From: Sandaracinaceae bacterium
Lineage (GTDB): Bacteria; Myxococcota_A; Polyangia; Polyangiales; Houyiibacteriaceae
Direction: 5' to 3'
Length of the DNA stretch: 25,370 bases
NCBI GenBank assembly: GCA_012514415.1
Contig: JAAZAH010000001.1
Coordinates: 1 to 25,370, forward strand
Part shown: positions 1 to 8,664 of the stretch, one piece after another
Layout: every line of letters begins with the position of its first letter
Position numbering within the stretch: the first letter of the stretch is position 1
Made by a program: the position numbers and the translations under genes
Notes under the pieces: model-generated
What the model was told of the DNA's origin: nothing
What the model saw: only the letters and a program-made list of their open reading frames with translations
Databases searched by the model: none

Positions 1-1
1 C

Positions 2-652
2 CCTTCGGCGAACGGCCTCCTCACCACGGTCGCTTGGCGGATGAAGGGGCGCGACACCTTCGCCCTCGAGGGGAGCGCCTTTGTCGCTGGCGCCGCCGTA
101 CAATGGCTGCGCGATGGCCTCGGCATCCTCCGAGAGAGCGCAGAGATCGAGCGCCTAGCGCGCGAAGTCGAGGATGCGGGAGGCGTGCTCTTCGTTCCCT
201 CGCTCACGGGACTTGGCGCGCCTCATTGGGATCCCGAAGCGCGCGGACTCATCACGGGCGTCACGCGCGGGACGACGCGTGCCCATCTCTGCCGCGCAAC
301 GCTCGATGGTATCGCCTTCCAGATCGCCGATCTCGGAAACGCGATGGCGGCCGATTCCGGTCATCGCATCCAACGACTCCGCGTGGATGGGGGCGCCTCC
401 GCGAACGATCTGCTTATGGAGATCCAAGCCGATCTACTTGGCGTGCCGATCGATCGACCAAAGAATTTGGAGACGACAGCGCTTGGTGCGGCGTTTCTCG
501 CCGGCCTGGCCGTGGGCGTCTTCAGCGATCTCGATTCGCTTCAAAAGGCGTACGCGATCGATCGCCAGTTCAGCCCTCGGATCAGGACAGCAGAGCGCGA
601 GGCGCGACTCATCGCTTGGAGAGATGCCGTAACCCGGGCGCGAACTCGTTAG
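2..652 (+). CDS. glpK: Glycerol kinase, C-terminal part (5' end outside window)
   Basis: This is the C-terminal ~216 residues of glycerol kinase (ATP + glycerol to glycerol 3-phosphate, cytoplasmic, FGGY family). The frame is open from base 2, so the start lies left of the window; the family is about 500 residues long, so roughly 43% is present. The sequence follows E. coli GlpK closely: NGLLTTVAW at the left edge, ALEGSAFVAGAAVQWLRD, then the FGGY_C hallmarks SLTGLGAPHWDPEARG, RATLDGIAFQ, the nucleotide-binding LRVDGGASAN and TALGAAFLAGLAVG. A Met at 41 is internal, because homologous sequence continues upstream of it. It ends at TAG, 70 bp before the next gene, with no obvious terminator. 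The alternative, another FGGY kinase such as xylulokinase, is less likely given the match around WDPEARG and GLAVG. Confidence 0.95.
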   Translation, partial: PSANGLLTTVAWRMKGRDTFALEGSAFVAGAAVQWLRDGLGILRESAEIERLAREVEDAGGVLFVPSLTGLGAPHWDPEARGLITGVTRGTTRAHLCRATLDGIAFQIADLGNAMAADSGHRIQRLRVDGGASANDLLMEIQADLLGVPIDRPKNLETTALGAAFLAGLAVGVFSDLDSLQKAYAIDRQFSPRIRTAEREARLIAWRDAVTRARTR

Positions 653-722
653 GTGAATGGATGAACTACGTAGAGCGAATGAAGGGCGTCCGCGAGGCGG
701 TGTGGGCGAGGAGAGAAGGTCG

Positions 723-1400
723 ATGATCGAGGTGCCGATTTCGTGGGAGTCGCTCGAGGACGCATTCGAGAATAACGCGCATGAGGTGCACAGCTATCTG
801 CATCTCGAGACCGGCGAGGTGATCCGCGTCGTCGATGGGGTTGCCGATCCGACGATGCATAGCCGCATCATGAGCGATCCGCTCTATTTGCGGGTCGACC
901 CCGTCTCATCGCGCGAGCAATACCGATGGATGGAACATTTCATCGAAGAACTCGACGATGAGGAGCTCAAAGCACAGCTTGCGGCGGCGATCGATGGGAA
1001 GGGCGCCTTTCGGCGCTTCAAGGATGCCCTCGTCAACCATCAAGGCCCACGCGAACGCTGGTTTGCCTTCCGCTCGGCGCGCCTCCGCGAGTGCATGGAA
1101 GCTTGGCTCACGGCGCATGACATCAAGCCCGTCGAGAGACCGGAATGGAAGGTTCCGACCGCGCCCGGTGGAGCGCCTCAAGGCGAAGTGAGCGAGGCCC
1201 AGCTCAAGGCCCGCCGCATCGCCGCAACCGACGCGAACCGCGTACGCCTCCATGAGCTCGTGGATCTTCTCTCATCGCGGGATCTAGACACTGCGCTTGC
1301 CTTTGTGCAGTTCTTGCGTGAGCGCCACGCGCTCCGAGTGAAGACAGCCAAACGCGAGGCTGGAAAGGTTCATGATGGGACGAAGGGCGATCCTCAATAG
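723..1400 (+). CDS. UPF0158 family protein
   Basis: This 225-residue cytoplasmic protein resembles UPF0158 (PF03682), a family of unknown function. The N-terminus shows the family look: ISWESLEDAFENN, then YLHLETGEVIRV, with later acidic and aromatic segments such as YRWMEHFIEELDDEEL and FRRFKDALVNHQGPRERWFAF. The C-terminal ~60 residues (about 170-225) are basic and helical and may be a lineage-specific extension. I chose ATG 723 because a purine-rich ribosome binding site (GAGGAGAGAAGG) lies just upstream; the frame is also open further left but without family similarity. The gene overlaps the start of the next gene by 29 bp, suggesting cotranscription. No catalytic residues are known for the family, so the biochemical role is open. 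Confidence 0.8.
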   Translation: MIEVPISWESLEDAFENNAHEVHSYLHLETGEVIRVVDGVADPTMHSRIMSDPLYLRVDPVSSREQYRWMEHFIEELDDEELKAQLAAAIDGKGAFRRFKDALVNHQGPRERWFAFRSARLRECMEAWLTAHDIKPVERPEWKVPTAPGGAPQGEVSEAQLKARRIAATDANRVRLHELVDLLSSRDLDTALAFVQFLRERHALRVKTAKREAGKVHDGTKGDPQ

Positions 1401-2088
1401 CGGGCTCGCCCTTCTCATCGGCTTTTTTCTCTGCCCTTTGCTCAGTCGTATCGAGCTCTTGGCGCCCCGAGCTTTCGCCGAGACGAAACGGATCGGCGAT
1501 GGGATCGCGGCGATCGTCGGCGCGGCCGTCCCTTCGCGAGATAGCGAGGTGATCCTTCGTTCCGATGTGGATCTTCGCGCGCGCATCCTCCTCCTTGGAA
1601 GAGGAGGCGTCGAGACGCTCGATCGCAACCTACCCGACGCGCTCCTCGCCGAGGTCCTTCGATCGCTGATTGACGAGGCGCTCATCCTCTATGAAGCGAG
1701 GCGCATCGATCTGCCGCACCCTTCAGAAGCCGAGATCGCACGTGAGCGAGCGCGTCTCGTGAGCGCGGCTGGCGGAGAGGCCCGGCTTCGCGCGTTGAAG
1801 GAACGCTTCGACGTGAGCGAGGCGGAGCTGATGCAGATCGCCCGACGCCGCGCCCGGGTCGTTGGCTTTCTCGCTGCACATCTCGGCGATGAAGGCATCG
1901 TGACCGAGCAAGCGCTCCGGGAGCGCTTCGAGAGTGGCGATCATCCCTTCGTGGGTCTCTCTTTTGAGGACGCAGCCGCGGGACTGCAGCTGATGATTCG
2001 CGATGAGCGCGTGAGCCAGGCGGTCGCCGATTGGGTCCGCGTCCTTCGCGAACGCGTGAAGATCGTCATTCGGGCGCGCTACGGCTGA
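1372..2088 (+). CDS. Exported SurA N-domain-like protein without a PPIase domain
   Basis: This is a 238-residue protein with a long signal peptide: basic MMGRR, then hydrophobic residues about 8-30, with probable cleavage after AFA near residue 36. The mature part begins IAAIVGAAVPSRDSEVILRSDVDLRAR, like the 'ivavVnde.I..sdv..r' opening of SurA/PrsA chaperones. It continues with helices around LPDALLAEVLRSLIDEALILYEARR, the core of the SurA N-domain. No parvulin domain follows, and the protein is far shorter than SurA (about 430 residues). I infer a periplasmic chaperone-like role; prolyl isomerase activity is not supported. The start (ATG 1372 or the adjacent ATG 1375) lies inside the end of the UPF0158 gene, with GAAAGG upstream. 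The SurA relationship rests on a short N-terminal pattern and needs a profile search. Confidence 0.65.
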   Translation: MMGRRAILNSGLALLIGFFLCPLLSRIELLAPRAFAETKRIGDGIAAIVGAAVPSRDSEVILRSDVDLRARILLLGRGGVETLDRNLPDALLAEVLRSLIDEALILYEARRIDLPHPSEAEIARERARLVSAAGGEARLRALKERFDVSEAELMQIARRRARVVGFLAAHLGDEGIVTEQALRERFESGDHPFVGLSFEDAAAGLQLMIRDERVSQAVADWVRVLRERVKIVIRARYG

Positions 2089-2256
2089 GACGGCGATCGC
2101 CCCACGGTTCGCTGAAAAACCGGGGGGCCACAAGATGTAGTGGGGCTCACCCCCTGAGCTCTACGATAGCTTGCCGTATCGCATTGCATTCTTGACGATC
2201 ATTCGATAGCGTTTCCGGAACCACCCGTGCCAAATGCGCGGGGACCTAGGTGGCCT

Positions 2257-5200
2257 GTGAAGATCAAACGCCTCGAAATCCTCGGCTTCAAATCCTTCGT
2301 CGATCGGACGGTCGTCGACTTCGATCACGCCATCACCGCAATCGTCGGTCCCAACGGCTGTGGAAAATCCAATGTCGTCGACGCGATCAAATGGGTGATG
2401 GGTGAGCAAAGCCCGAAGATGCTTCGCGGCGGCTCGATGAGCGATGTGATCTTCAACGGCTCGGAGGTGCGCGGACCTGCGCAATTCGCCGAGGTCTCCC
2501 TTACCTTCGACAATACCGATGGCATCACCCCGCCGGAGTATGCTCAATACGCCGAAATCACGGTGACGCGTCGGCTCAGCCGCGATGGCAAGAGCGATTA
2601 TATCATCAATAAGACGCCTGTGCGCTTGATGGATGTGACGAACCTCTTCCTCGGGACGGGCGTCGGACGCCGCGCGTACTCGACGATTGAACAGGGACGA
2701 ATCGGCTTCATCGTTTCGTCCAAGCCCGAGGATCGCCGCCATATGATCGAGGAGGCGGCGGGGATCACGAAGTTCAAGGTTCGCAAACAAACTGCCGAAC
2801 GAAAGATGGAACAGACGCGGGCAAACCTCCAGCGTCTCGACGACATCACGACCGAGCTGGAGCGAAACCTCGCATCCCTTAAAAGACAGGCCCAAAAGGC
2901 GGAGCGCTATCAGGAATACCGGAAAGAGCTGCGGGAGCTTGAGATCTACCTCTCCTCCTTCCGTTATCTCGAGCTCCACACCGAAGAGCACTACCTGAGC
3001 GCGAGCGCGGAGAGCGAATCGAGGGAGCTGCACGATCAGCGGCTTCAGCTCGAAAACCTCGAGGCGGCTTCCGAGGCGCAGCGCGCCGCAATCGATGCGC
3101 TTGGAAGACAGGCAGAGCAGGCCCAAGCCATTACGTTCGAGCTCGATAACCAAGTTCGAATCATCGAAGGCCGCATCCAGCAGGCGAGCGATCGACAGCA
3201 GGGCCTCAAGACCCTCCGCGAGCGTGCGGAGAGGGAGCTGGAAGAGCTTCAGGCTCAGAGGCAGAGGCTCGCCGAAGAGCGCGAGCGCATCCTCCAACTA
3301 CTCGACGAACTCTCGATCGACGAAGAATCAAGTCAAGAGATGGTCGATGCAGAGCTCGATGCGCTTGAGGAGAGGCGCATTGAGGCGCAGGAGGCCGAGC
3401 GGCAGCTCGCACATCTTCGCGAGCGGGCAGGTGAGATCAAGACGCGGATCGTGCGGGCGGAGGCCATCCTAAAGAACGGACTCCTTCGCCGCGAAGAGGC
3501 GGCTTCACGTGGTGAGCGCCTTCAGGCCGAAAAGAGTGAGCTCGAGGCCCGCATCCTCGAAGCGAGCGATGAGAAGCTCGAGCTCGAGGCACGTCTCGAA
3601 GGGCTCCGAGGCGGAAAGGAAAATACCGCCGAGGAGCGCGAGGCCCTCGAGGGCACGCTGAACGACAAGCGCGCGCTTTACGAAGAGCTGAGCGTGCGGG
3701 TCGATTCTCTCCGAGAAGAGCTCGCGTTGAAGCGGAGCCGCCTCCGCTCGCTCGAAGAGATCGCGAAGCGTTTCGAGGGTGTGGGCATCGGCGTTCGCGC
3801 ACTCATGGAGCGTGCGGGCGCGGATGAAGAGCTCGGCTTGCTCGGGCTCCTCGCCGATCGGATCGATTGCCCGCCCGAATACACCCGCGCGCTCGCCGGG
3901 GCGCTTGGCGAACGCCTACAGGACATCGTCGTCCGCGAATCGCGTGGGGCGATCGAGGCCATCTCATGGCTGAAGGCCGGCGCCAAAGGGCGCGCGGGAC
4001 TTCTCCCGCTCGATCTCGGCCGCGTCGAGCGCCCGCGAACGCTGAACGCTCCGGGCGTGATCGGCTGCCTCCGCGATCTCATCCGCGTCGATGAAGAGGC
4101 ACTCGCCCTTGCCGACGCGCTCCTCGGAAACGCTTTTGTGGTCGAGACTCTCGAAGGCGCGCTCGAACTTCATCGTCAGCATCCCGACCTTTCCTTCGTC
4201 ACACTCGATGGAGAGCTTATCGCACGCGACGGAAGGATGCGCGGCGGCGCCGGAGAGGATGAGCACGCGCATCTGGTTCAAGTGAAGGCGGAGATGAGCG
4301 CCATCGCAGATGAGGTGCGGGCGCTCGAGGGTCAGTTCGAGGCTTCCGACACCGAGCGACGCTCACTCCGTGAACAGATTTCACGCCTCGAGGCCGAGCT
4401 TGAAGCCGCGCGCACCGCCTCACACGACACCGCGCTTGCCGTGGTCGCTGCCGAAAAAGATCTGCGCAGCGTCGACGATGAGCTTGCACGCCTTCGGCGC
4501 CGAATCGAGGAGCTCAGCGAAGAGACGACCGGCCTCTCGTCCCATCTTGCCGAGATGGACGAGGAGGAGGCTGAAGCGCGTGCTGACCTCGACGCGGCAT
4601 ACGAAGAGGAGCTTGCGCTCGAATCGCAATTTATGGAGGCCGAGGAGCGCTTCGAAGAAAAGCGCGCCCTCGTCGACGAGCAATCGGTCCGCCTCACCGA
4701 GGTGCGGGTCCGCGCGGCCCAGGCGAAACAGCGGGCTGAGAGCGAGCGGAATGCGCTCGATCGCCTCGAATATACAGCTCACGAACTCGACCAGCGCGAA
4801 GAGCGGCTCCGAGCCGATCTGACCAACGCCGAAAAAGAGGCCGCGCAGCTCATTGAGGACGCTGATAAAGCCCGCGCTGAGCTCGACGCGGCCGTCGACC
4901 TCGCGAAACAGGCGCGCGAAGATGCCTCACTCAAGCGCGCGCAATACGAAGAGGCGAAGGGGGCCATCGGAGGCAAAGAGAGCGAGATCCGCGAGCTCCG
5001 TCAACGCGTCGAAAAGCTCGGCGAGACGCTGAATGAAAAGAAGATGCGCCTCCGAGAGCTCGCTATCGCGAAAGAGCACCTCATCGAGGGCGTCGCCGAG
5101 AAGTGGCATGTCGACCTTCGCGAGGAGCTGATCCAGCACCACGCGAAAGAGCTGCCTGATGTCGCGACCATTTCGCGCATTGACGAGCTTACGAAGCTCA

Positions 5201-5823
5201 TCGAGCGCATGGGTCCGATCAACCTCATGGCCATCGAGGAGTACGAAGAGAAGAACAAGCGCTTCCGCTACCTTGATGAGCAGAGAAACGACCTCCTCGA
5301 TTCGCTCTCAAAGCTCGAGAAGGCGATTCGCCAGATGAATAAAGAGAGTCGCGAGCTTTTCCGCGACGCGTTCATCGGCATCAACGAGCGCTTCAAACGG
5401 GTCTTCCCGACGCTCTTCCGCGGTGGTTCGGCTGAACTCAAGCTGACCGATCCGAACGATCTCTTGGGCTCGGGCGTCGATATCGTCGCTCAGCCTCCGG
5501 GGAAGAAGCTCGGTTCTCTCGAACTGATGAGCGGCGGCGAAAAAGCGCTCACGGCGGTCGCCTTCATCTTCGCCATCTTCCAGTACAAGCCGAGCCCCTT
5601 CTGCATTCTCGATGAGGTTGATGCGCCACTCGATGAGGCCAATGTGGCTCGCTTCGCCGAGGCGATCGGGCAGATGACGGATCACAGCCAGTTCATCGTG
5701 ATCACGCACTCCAAACGGACGATGGAGTACGCGGATGTGCTTTACGGTGTGACGATGGAGAAGCCGGGGATTTCGAACCTTATCTCGGTGGAGCTGCGCG
5801 GCGAGAAACGTCCGGCGGCCTGA
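2257..5823 (+). CDS. smc: Chromosome segregation ATPase SMC
   Basis: This is a full-length bacterial Smc, 1188 residues from GTG 2257. It is the DNA-entrapping ATPase of condensin and normally works with ScpA/ScpB, which are not in this window. The N-terminus MKIKRLEILGFKSF is canonical; the P-loop GPNGCGKS is residues 31-38. Two long Glu/Arg-rich coiled coils (roughly 165-500 and 660-1010) flank a hinge near residues 500-650 (GVGIGVRALMERAG and LGLLGLLADRI). The C-terminal head carries the ABC signature MSGGEKALTA (about 1091-1100) and Walker B with catalytic Glu in FCILDEVDAPLDEAN (D1119, E1120). GTG 2257 is preferred over the in-frame GTG at 2227 because it gives the family N-terminus and has AGGTGG just upstream. 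The gene stands alone, 168 bp after the previous gene and 135 bp before dapB. Confidence 0.97.
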   Translation: MKIKRLEILGFKSFVDRTVVDFDHAITAIVGPNGCGKSNVVDAIKWVMGEQSPKMLRGGSMSDVIFNGSEVRGPAQFAEVSLTFDNTDGITPPEYAQYAEITVTRRLSRDGKSDYIINKTPVRLMDVTNLFLGTGVGRRAYSTIEQGRIGFIVSSKPEDRRHMIEEAAGITKFKVRKQTAERKMEQTRANLQRLDDITTELERNLASLKRQAQKAERYQEYRKELRELEIYLSSFRYLELHTEEHYLSASAESESRELHDQRLQLENLEAASEAQRAAIDALGRQAEQAQAITFELDNQVRIIEGRIQQASDRQQGLKTLRERAERELEELQAQRQRLAEERERILQLLDELSIDEESSQEMVDAELDALEERRIEAQEAERQLAHLRERAGEIKTRIVRAEAILKNGLLRREEAASRGERLQAEKSELEARILEASDEKLELEARLEGLRGGKENTAEEREALEGTLNDKRALYEELSVRVDSLREELALKRSRLRSLEEIAKRFEGVGIGVRALMERAGADEELGLLGLLADRIDCPPEYTRALAGALGERLQDIVVRESRGAIEAISWLKAGAKGRAGLLPLDLGRVERPRTLNAPGVIGCLRDLIRVDEEALALADALLGNAFVVETLEGALELHRQHPDLSFVTLDGELIARDGRMRGGAGEDEHAHLVQVKAEMSAIADEVRALEGQFEASDTERRSLREQISRLEAELEAARTASHDTALAVVAAEKDLRSVDDELARLRRRIEELSEETTGLSSHLAEMDEEEAEARADLDAAYEEELALESQFMEAEERFEEKRALVDEQSVRLTEVRVRAAQAKQRAESERNALDRLEYTAHELDQREERLRADLTNAEKEAAQLIEDADKARAELDAAVDLAKQAREDASLKRAQYEEAKGAIGGKESEIRELRQRVEKLGETLNEKKMRLRELAIAKEHLIEGVAEKWHVDLREELIQHHAKELPDVATISRIDELTKLIERMGPINLMAIEEYEEKNKRFRYLDEQRNDLLDSLSKLEKAIRQMNKESRELFRDAFIGINERFKRVFPTLFRGGSAELKLTDPNDLLGSGVDIVAQPPGKKLGSLELMSGGEKALTAVAFIFAIFQYKPSPFCILDEVDAPLDEANVARFAEAIGQMTDHSQFIVITHSKRTMEYADVLYGVTMEKPGISNLISVELRGEKRPAA

Positions 5824-5844
5824 TCAAGCGGCTCACGCTTCTCC

Positions 5845-5877
5845 GAGACAGGCTTTCGTTCGACCGAAAAGCGTCTC
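5845..5877. other. Imperfect stem-loop downstream of smc
   Basis: GAGAC pairs with GTCTC, and inside it GCTTTCG pairs with CGAAAAGC with a one-base bulge, around a short loop. It lies about 20 bp after the smc stop. There is no T-run behind it, so it could be an RNA-stabilising hairpin or a weak terminator between smc and the dapB operon. Confidence 0.4.
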
Positions 5878-5878
5878 C

Positions 5879-5898
5879 TTGAATTTGAGGGGATTCAA
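5879..5898. promoter_or_regulatory. Inverted repeat TTGAAT-N8-ATTCAA upstream of dapB
   Basis: Perfect 6-bp arms are separated by 8 bp, 60 bp upstream of the dapB ATG. The spacing suits a dimeric regulator, and the site sits where the operon promoter would be expected. I could not find a convincing -10/-35 pair nearby, and the arms are short enough to arise by chance. Confidence 0.25.
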
Positions 5899-5958
5899 TG
5901 CGATCTAGGGAGACGCGCTTCCATAAAGGGAGCCGCTCTTGTTTCGGAGTCAGTCTTC

Positions 5959-6765
5959 ATGGCAGTAAAGATCGCGATTCATGGCGCGGCCGGGCGTATG
6001 GGCCAGAGCATCGCGCAAGTGATTCATGAGACGGAAGGCGCGGCGCTCGTCGCAGCCGTCGATCGCGCCGCGGTGGCGGGCCGCGCGCTCAGAGAATTCA
6101 TCGGCGCGGCCGGTGCTGAGATCACAATCGAAGATTCACTCGATCGCGCGCTCGAAGTGACGGATGTGATCATCGATTTCACTCTTCCGGATGCGACCGC
6201 GAAGCTCCTTGAAAGCGCGGCACGCTCGAAAGCAAAGATCGTCATCGGGACGACTGGCCTCACGGACGAGACCGAAGCGCTCATTCGGGACCGCGCGCAG
6301 GACCGTGCCGTGGTGTATGCGCCGAACTACAGCCAAGGCGTGACCGCGCTTTTCTATCTCGCGGAGCTCGCCGCCAAATTGATGGGGCCTGCGTTCGACG
6401 CCGAGATCATCGAGATGCATCATCGGATGAAGGTCGATAGCCCGAGCGGGACCGCGCTTAAGCTTCTTGAGGTCGTGGCCGAGGCAAAGGGCCTCAGCGC
6501 GCGCGACGATCGCGTGACGGGGCGCGACGGCCAAGTCGGCGCACGGACGGATCGCGAGATCGGGGTGATGGCCCTCCGCGGCGGTGACGTCGTCGGCGAA
6601 CATACGCTCTACCTCAGCGGTCTCGGAGAGCGGCTCGAGCTCACGCATCGAGCGACCGACCGGATGATCTTCGCGCGCGGAGCCGTGCGCGCGGCCCTCT
6701 TTGCGGCAAATCAGACGCCCGGACTTTACGATATGTTCGATGTGATGGGCATCGAGCGCAGCTGA
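5959..6765 (+). CDS. dapB: 4-hydroxy-tetrahydrodipicolinate reductase
   Basis: DapB reduces 4-hydroxy-tetrahydrodipicolinate with NAD(P)H in the diaminopimelate/lysine pathway; it is a cytoplasmic tetramer. The 268-residue length is typical. Visible hallmarks are the Rossmann glycine motif GAAGRMG (residues 9-15), IIDFTLPDAT, the GTTGL loop, APNYSQGV, and the family signature HHRMKVDSPSGTA with catalytic His154/His155 and Lys158 (equivalent to E. coli H159, H160, K163). The C-terminus ends with the usual LYDMFDVMG. ATG 5959 is set by the family N-terminus; a GGAG sits about 10 bp upstream. The next gene starts 9 bp after the stop, so dapB probably heads the dapB-zinc ribbon-queA-tgt operon. 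Confidence 0.97.
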   Translation: MAVKIAIHGAAGRMGQSIAQVIHETEGAALVAAVDRAAVAGRALREFIGAAGAEITIEDSLDRALEVTDVIIDFTLPDATAKLLESAARSKAKIVIGTTGLTDETEALIRDRAQDRAVVYAPNYSQGVTALFYLAELAAKLMGPAFDAEIIEMHHRMKVDSPSGTALKLLEVVAEAKGLSARDDRVTGRDGQVGARTDREIGVMALRGGDVVGEHTLYLSGLGERLELTHRATDRMIFARGAVRAALFAANQTPGLYDMFDVMGIERS

Positions 6766-6774
6766 GCGAGCGTC

Positions 6775-8655
6775 GTGCAATCGCACTGTCCGAGCTGCGG
6801 AGCCCCCCACGAAGCCCTCGCGAATTTTTGCGGTGAGTGCGGGCGTGCACTCAAGCAGCCGCACAAGCCCTCACGCTCAAGTTCAAGTGGGCGCGAAAGC
6901 CAGCCGACACTCTTCGGTGCGGAGCTCGATGCCGCTCGACCCTCCACCGCGCATCAAGCCAAAGAGCCGGTCGTGGACGCGGGCAGGACCCTGTTTGGCT
7001 CCGATCTCATGGCAGGGGCCCGGAGCGTGGCCCCCGCTTCCGTGGCGCCTGAGGATGAAGCCGCGCTCGAAAAGGGCGCAGGCTCTGATTTAGAGCCCGA
7101 TCCCTTGAAGCGCCGGGACGACTCTACGCGGAGCTCGGCGGATGGCGGCGCTTCGGACGCTCCCATGCGCCGAATCGAGCGCCGCCTCGACGCGCCCCTA
7201 AGACCCGATCTCCGCGTCGCTCCCGAAGAGACTTCCACGTTAAAAAAGCGACGCCGCCCACGGCCCGGGCAGAATGCAGGGATCAACCCCGACTATTTAC
7301 CGCCCGAAGGCGCTTCACCAAAGACGGGCCAGGTCCTGGTCGCGAGTCGGAAGGCGACGAACCCGCGCCAAGTGCCGAGCGACATCAATGAAGAGCGCAA
7401 GCGGCAGGCGCGCATCAACGAGCGCGTCTCGGAGCTCGACCTCTTCATTCGGGGTTCGAGTTTTGGGGGGTGGGGCTCGGCGCTGCGACAAGAGGGCTTT
7501 GGAAAAAAGGCGCGCCTCGTTGGCGGCGTTGCCCTCGCCGTGATCCTCGCCTCCATCGTGCTCGTCTTGAGCTTTCGCGGCGGTCCCATCGAAGGTGACC
7601 TGCTTTTTGAACCAAGCGGTCTGAAAGTCGCCGTCCCCCTTCGCGGCGAAGGCGCATATCGTCTCCTTGGTGCGCGCGGAGAAAAGCGCGGCGACCTGCT
7701 CCTCTTCCCCATCTCGATGAGCGCGCTCGACCTCGGAGAAAATCTTCTCAAGCTTGAGCGGCGTCTCCCGGACGGGCAGTTCACCGAAGAAACCGTCCGC
7801 ATCGATCTCCCCTTTCATCTGGCGGTCGACCCCAAAGACGCGGAGGCGGTACTCAGCGTCCGCGTCGCTCAAGGTTCGCTCCTGTCCATCGATGGGAAAA
7901 TGGTCGAGCTCGATACGTTCGGACGCGGAATCCAACCCCTCCCCGAGCTTCGCCCTGACGAACAATCGCTTTCGCTCGATCTCGACATCCACCTGAAGAC
8001 GCCGCGCGGGGAGATTCTTCGCGAGCGCTATCCGCTTCGCCTCCGCCGCGCCCCGCTCCGCCTCGCCACTCCCGGCGAGGAGCTTATCACGGAGGCCGAT
8101 CGCATCGTGATCCGCGGCTCAGCGCGCGGGGCCGATGAGGTGAGGCTCGATGGCGAAGCGATCCCGCTCGAGGGCGACGAGTTCCGCATCGAGAGGCAGC
8201 TCCCGCATCACGCGCTCTACGAGTTCAAACTCGAGGTCTTCGCGCCCGAGCGGCTTCCGACCGAACGAACCCTCCGCGTCGAAAGAGTGAGGGATCGCGG
8301 CGCAGCGCTCGACGCATATCCGAGCGAGGAGGTGATCGCCTACGCCGAACTCGCGCGTGACCCCGCGCGCTATCGCGGAAAAAGGCAAACGCTCGAGGGA
8401 CTCGTCTATCAGATCGAGCGACGAGGGGGCGCGACGGAACTCCAAGTGCTCTCGCGCAACTGCCCCACGCTCGAGCGATGTCCCCTCTGGGTGAGCTACG
8501 GAGAAGAGCTCGACATTGCGCCTTATCGCTGGATCGCCTTCGCCGGACAGATCGCCGGGACGCGCCGCATTCGAGATGGTGAAAGCGGAGAGGTCGTTTC
8601 CATCCCGCGCCTCAGCGCGGCCATCATCGCCGAGCGCACCAAAGAGGTCCCGTAG
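6775..8655 (+). CDS. Zinc-ribbon single-pass membrane protein of unknown function
   Basis: This is a 626-residue protein with three visible parts. An N-terminal zinc ribbon has paired cysteines C5/C8 and C19/C22 (CPSCG, CGECGRAL). A long low-complexity, charged cytoplasmic linker follows (about 25-240), containing a KKRRRPRPGQ basic patch. A single transmembrane helix lies near residues 249-267 (VALAVILASIVLVLSF). The remaining ~360 residues should be extracytoplasmic and look beta-rich; residues about 440-500 (ITEADRIVIRGSARGADEV) resemble an Ig-like/FecR-associated fold. The last ~110 residues form a compact domain with RNCPTLERCPLWVSY, possibly OB-like. The start is GTG 6775, 9 bp after dapB, and queA follows after 9 bp, so it is cotranscribed with housekeeping genes. 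I do not recognise a named family; the domain order resembles zinc-ribbon membrane proteins of Myxococcota-type genomes. Confidence 0.85.
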   Translation: MQSHCPSCGAPHEALANFCGECGRALKQPHKPSRSSSSGRESQPTLFGAELDAARPSTAHQAKEPVVDAGRTLFGSDLMAGARSVAPASVAPEDEAALEKGAGSDLEPDPLKRRDDSTRSSADGGASDAPMRRIERRLDAPLRPDLRVAPEETSTLKKRRRPRPGQNAGINPDYLPPEGASPKTGQVLVASRKATNPRQVPSDINEERKRQARINERVSELDLFIRGSSFGGWGSALRQEGFGKKARLVGGVALAVILASIVLVLSFRGGPIEGDLLFEPSGLKVAVPLRGEGAYRLLGARGEKRGDLLLFPISMSALDLGENLLKLERRLPDGQFTEETVRIDLPFHLAVDPKDAEAVLSVRVAQGSLLSIDGKMVELDTFGRGIQPLPELRPDEQSLSLDLDIHLKTPRGEILRERYPLRLRRAPLRLATPGEELITEADRIVIRGSARGADEVRLDGEAIPLEGDEFRIERQLPHHALYEFKLEVFAPERLPTERTLRVERVRDRGAALDAYPSEEVIAYAELARDPARYRGKRQTLEGLVYQIERRGGATELQVLSRNCPTLERCPLWVSYGEELDIAPYRWIAFAGQIAGTRRIRDGESGEVVSIPRLSAAIIAERTKEVP

Positions 8656-8664
8656 AGCTCGACC

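Noticed and set aside
2089..2256. Terminator or promoter in front of smc
   Set aside because: There are short inverted repeats (GGGG-CTCA-CCCC) and an isolated TTGACG, but no T-run and no matching -10 box.
2161..3297. Long minus-strand open frame (378 codons) opposite smc
   Set aside because: It lies fully over the conserved Smc head and coiled coil; Leu/Glu-rich antisense of a GC-rich coiled-coil gene gives such frames, and no family is recognisable.
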